The translations under genes and the position numbers were made by a program. From NCBI GenBank assembly GCA_003230195.1, contig QIHH01000129.1, positions 1-15,814 of the forward strand: DNA of 15,814 bases, written 5' to 3'. The stretch comes from Gammaproteobacteria bacterium (GTDB lineage Bacteria; Pseudomonadota; Gammaproteobacteria; SZUA-140). The notes under the pieces are model-generated. The model was not told the origin of the DNA. It did no database searches and worked only from the letters and a program-made list of their open reading frames with translations. Positions 14,009 through 15,814 of the stretch are shown one piece after another; positions within the stretch are counted from its first letter, which is position 1, and each line of letters starts with the position of its first letter.

Positions 14009-14995
14009 ATGCAAACTCGATTCAGGCTACTTAACACACTGTCAGATGGCAGTTTTCACTCTGGGGATGCGTTGGGTGCGGAGCTGGGCGTTGGGCGGAG
14101 TGCTATTTGGCGGCATGTACAAACGCTGCGTGGTTATGGGCTCGACATTTATGCCGTAACAGGTCGAGGTTATCGGCTCAGAACGCCTCTTGAGTTGCTA
14201 TGTGAATCACGCATTATTGATGGCCTGCCGCAGGCGGCACGCCCGTTGATTGCAGACCTTGATCTCCATCCTCTATTGGACTCTACTAATAGTCATTTGA
14301 TGCGCCCTGAGGCGATGGCGTTGCCTAGTGGTAACGTTTGTCTTGTTGAGTATCAGACCGCTGGCCGTGGTCGTCAGGGGCGTCGTTGGGTCTCTTCTTT
14401 TGGTGCTGATCTTTGCTTTTCACTGCTGTGGCGTTTTAATGGTGGGCCGGACGCACTTTCTGGTTTGTCGCTGGCGGTGGCGGTGGCGGTGGCGGAGGGT
14501 TTATCGTCTCTAGGCCTTTCGCAGCCAGGGTTGAAATGGCCGAATGATCTATATATAGGCGGGCGGAAGCTGGCGGGTATTCTGCTGGAGATGAGTGGTG
14601 AGTTTTCTGGCACGAGCCGGGTTGTAATTGGGGTAGGGCTGAATATAAGGGCGCCATCGGCGATTGATGAGTCAATCGACCAGCCGTGGGTTGCGCTCGA
14701 TGAGCTGTTACCAGAGCCGGTGTCGAGAAACCGGGCAGCATCGATCTTGATCGCGGCGATTGCAGTGGCGATGTCTGAGTTCCAGAAAAAGGGTTTCGCG
14801 CCGTTTATGAGGCGCTGGCAGCAGTGGGATGTGATGGCGGGTAAATCCGTGACATTACAGCAGGCTCAAAGTGTTATTGAAGGGAAGGCGCGTGGGATCG
14901 ACACCACGGGTGCCTTATTAATTGAGCGTGAGGGTGAAATTAGTCGTTATCTTTCGGGCGATGTTTTTTTGTTACGCGAAGTGGCGCCGTTGTAA
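14009..14995 (+). CDS. birA: Biotin-[acetyl-CoA carboxylase] ligase / biotin operon repressor
   Basis: The 328-residue bifunctional BirA activates biotin to biotinyl-5'-AMP and transfers it to the biotin carboxyl carrier protein. The N-terminal winged helix-turn-helix (about 1-60: LLNTLSDGSFHSGDALGAEL, SAIWRHVQTLRGYG, GRGYRL) makes it a potential DNA-binding repressor like the E. coli protein. The catalytic part has the biotin loop GRGRQGRRW (119-127), KWPNDLYIGGRKLAGIL (176-192) and a C-terminal SH3-like domain (about 275-325). The start matches the usual length, though no clear ribosome binding site precedes it. coaX starts 23 nt downstream, as in many gammaproteobacteria. No bio operator was identified here. 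Confidence 0.96.
   Translation: MQTRFRLLNTLSDGSFHSGDALGAELGVGRSAIWRHVQTLRGYGLDIYAVTGRGYRLRTPLELLCESRIIDGLPQAARPLIADLDLHPLLDSTNSHLMRPEAMALPSGNVCLVEYQTAGRGRQGRRWVSSFGADLCFSLLWRFNGGPDALSGLSLAVAVAVAEGLSSLGLSQPGLKWPNDLYIGGRKLAGILLEMSGEFSGTSRVVIGVGLNIRAPSAIDESIDQPWVALDELLPEPVSRNRAASILIAAIAVAMSEFQKKGFAPFMRRWQQWDVMAGKSVTLQQAQSVIEGKARGIDTTGALLIEREGEISRYLSGDVFLLREVAPL
14473..14496 (+). repeat. Hexanucleotide repeat GGCGGT inside birA
   Basis: GGCGGT occurs three times in tandem followed by one GGCGGA copy, encoding alternating Ala-Val in the helix before VAEGLSSLG (about residues 156-163). Any slippage would add or remove two residues in frame, so length variation between strains would be tolerated. 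Confidence 0.85.
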
Positions 14996-15018
14996 ATGGT
15001 GTTAACGTTGGAATTGTT

Positions 15019-15777
15019 ATGATTTTATTGTTGGATATCGGTAATACTAGGATTAAATGGGGCTGTCTGATTGGTGGTGAGTTTCAGTCGGGTGGTGCGC
15101 AGTCGCGCGGCGAAGGTGATGTCGCAAGCATGGTGGCTGCGGTGCAGGCGAGGCACTGTCGCCCTTTACACGTGGTTGTTTCAAATGTGGCCGATGAGGC
15201 TTATCGTGAGCAGCTCTACCGTGTGGTTAGTAAGGCTTGGGGTTGCCAGGTTGAAATGACTGCGACGCAGGCTGCTGCTTTTGGTGTTGTCAATGGTTAC
15301 GATGAGCCGCATCGTCTTGGCGTTGATCGTTGGTTGGCACTGATTGCCGCACGGCAGTTATGTGATGGTGCGCTATGTATTGTTGATTGTGGCACAGCTT
15401 TGACGGTTGATCTGCTAACAGCAAAGGGTGTTCACCTTGGTGGAATGATTGTGCCCGGTATGTCGTTACTGCAGGGTACGTTAGTGAAAAATACAGCGGG
15501 ACTGGATGTGATAAGCGATGGGCAAGGGGATGGCGGGATGCACTTTATGGCGCGAAATACAGCAGATGCAATATCGGCTGGTGCATGTTATTCGTCAGTG
15601 GCATTGATTGATCGAGTGTTTGCGGATGCGCAGCAATCGCTTGGTGAAGGCATTTCATTGCTGTTGACGGGGGGGGATGCCAGTATGTTAAGGCCTCATT
15701 TGCAATGTGAAGGGGTGTTGGAGCCTGATTTAGTGTTAAAGGGCGTGGCGATGATTGCGGGAGCGGCGAATCAATGA
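15019..15777 (+). CDS. coaX: Type III pantothenate kinase
   Basis: The 252-residue ASKHA-fold kinase phosphorylates pantothenate, the first step of coenzyme A synthesis, and is the type insensitive to CoA feedback. Motifs: the phosphate-binding LDIGNTRIKWG (5-15), GVDRWLALIAA (101-111), VDCGTALTVDLL (122-133), and GGMIVPGMSL (141-150), with a C-terminal LLTGGDA (215-221). Length is typical. It follows birA by 23 nt and its stop overlaps the next ATG by 4 nt (ATGA), a three-gene unit conserved in Pseudomonas and relatives. Confidence 0.97.
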   Translation: MILLLDIGNTRIKWGCLIGGEFQSGGAQSRGEGDVASMVAAVQARHCRPLHVVVSNVADEAYREQLYRVVSKAWGCQVEMTATQAAAFGVVNGYDEPHRLGVDRWLALIAARQLCDGALCIVDCGTALTVDLLTAKGVHLGGMIVPGMSLLQGTLVKNTAGLDVISDGQGDGGMHFMARNTADAISAGACYSSVALIDRVFADAQQSLGEGISLLLTGGDASMLRPHLQCEGVLEPDLVLKGVAMIAGAANQ

Positions 15778-15814
15778 GGGCATTTGTACTGATGGTATTG
15801 GCGCTTAACGTGGC
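15774..15814 (+). CDS. Start of the gene after coaX, probably SPOR-domain protein (partial)
   Basis: The ATG at 15774 overlaps the coaX stop. The 13 visible codons read MRAFVLMVLALNV, a basic start followed by a hydrophobic anchor. In gammaproteobacteria the gene here usually encodes a small membrane-anchored SPOR (peptidoglycan-binding) protein; that is inference from gene order, since only the anchor is in the window. Confidence 0.6.
   Translation, partial: MRAFVLMVLALNV

Noticed and set aside
1..15814. CRISPR arrays, tRNA/rRNA genes and insertion sequences with inverted ends
   Set aside because: Looked for on both strands; no regularly spaced repeats, no tRNA- or rRNA-like sequence, and no transposase gene other than the recombinase relic.

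Overview
The window reads as chromosome of a gammaproteobacterium, possibly a sulfur oxidiser or a relative. The evidence is a birA-coaX-(SPOR-like) order typical of gammaproteobacteria, a glutamate-cysteine ligase of the Thiobacillus/Acidithiobacillus (PF08886) type rather than the E. coli type, and a tonB/gshB neighbourhood that recalls Pseudomonas (tonB3-gshB next to the pil/chp genes). Assignment to a genus is not possible from the sequence alone.

Layout. (1) 1-1527 is an AT-rich, decayed accessory edge. It holds a ParA/MinD-type ATPase gene on the minus strand that runs off the left end (1-532), an AT-rich spacer, and a broken integron-integrase-like tyrosine recombinase (798-1387) whose pieces lie in all three plus-strand frames. 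(2) 1528-6690 is a compact six-gene minus-strand operon, transcribed gshA > gshB > apbE > NusG-domain-II protein > Gx transporter-like protein > tonB, with gaps of at most 12 nt or 4-nt overlaps. It joins complete glutathione synthesis to a set of extracytoplasmic flavin/redox genes and a TonB-family protein. (3) 6691-7050 is a regulatory-looking spacer with a perfect LexA-box-like palindrome, a direct repeat with a 21-bp period and a 12-bp tandem duplication. It precedes a stand-alone CheA/ChpA-like HPt plus ATPase protein (7051-8508) that has no CheW or receiver domain. (4) 8534-10131 contains rsmE (minus) and a divergent typical 2-Cys peroxiredoxin (plus) ending at a strong terminator. (5) 10153-13255 is a two-gene minus-strand operon: a secreted/membrane VWA-domain protein, then a membrane-anchored coiled-coil protein whose acidic tail carries four D-I-D-A-L-L motifs resembling the CheY-binding N-terminus of FliM. 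(6) 13653-13748 encodes a 31-residue single-span membrane peptide with a good ribosome binding site, followed by a structured, terminator-like region. (7) 14009 to the right end holds birA, coaX and the start of a third overlapping gene.

How it fits together. The gsh operon makes the main soluble thiol. ApbE covalently attaches FMN to exported proteins, and the Gx-like and NusG_II-like proteins are its usual membrane companions in flavin-based electron transfer loci, but no FMN-acceptor protein is encoded here. The least explained parts are the VWA/coiled-coil/DIDALL-repeat pair and the CheA-like protein without output domains. Both carry chemotaxis-like signatures and are the best candidates for something undescribed.
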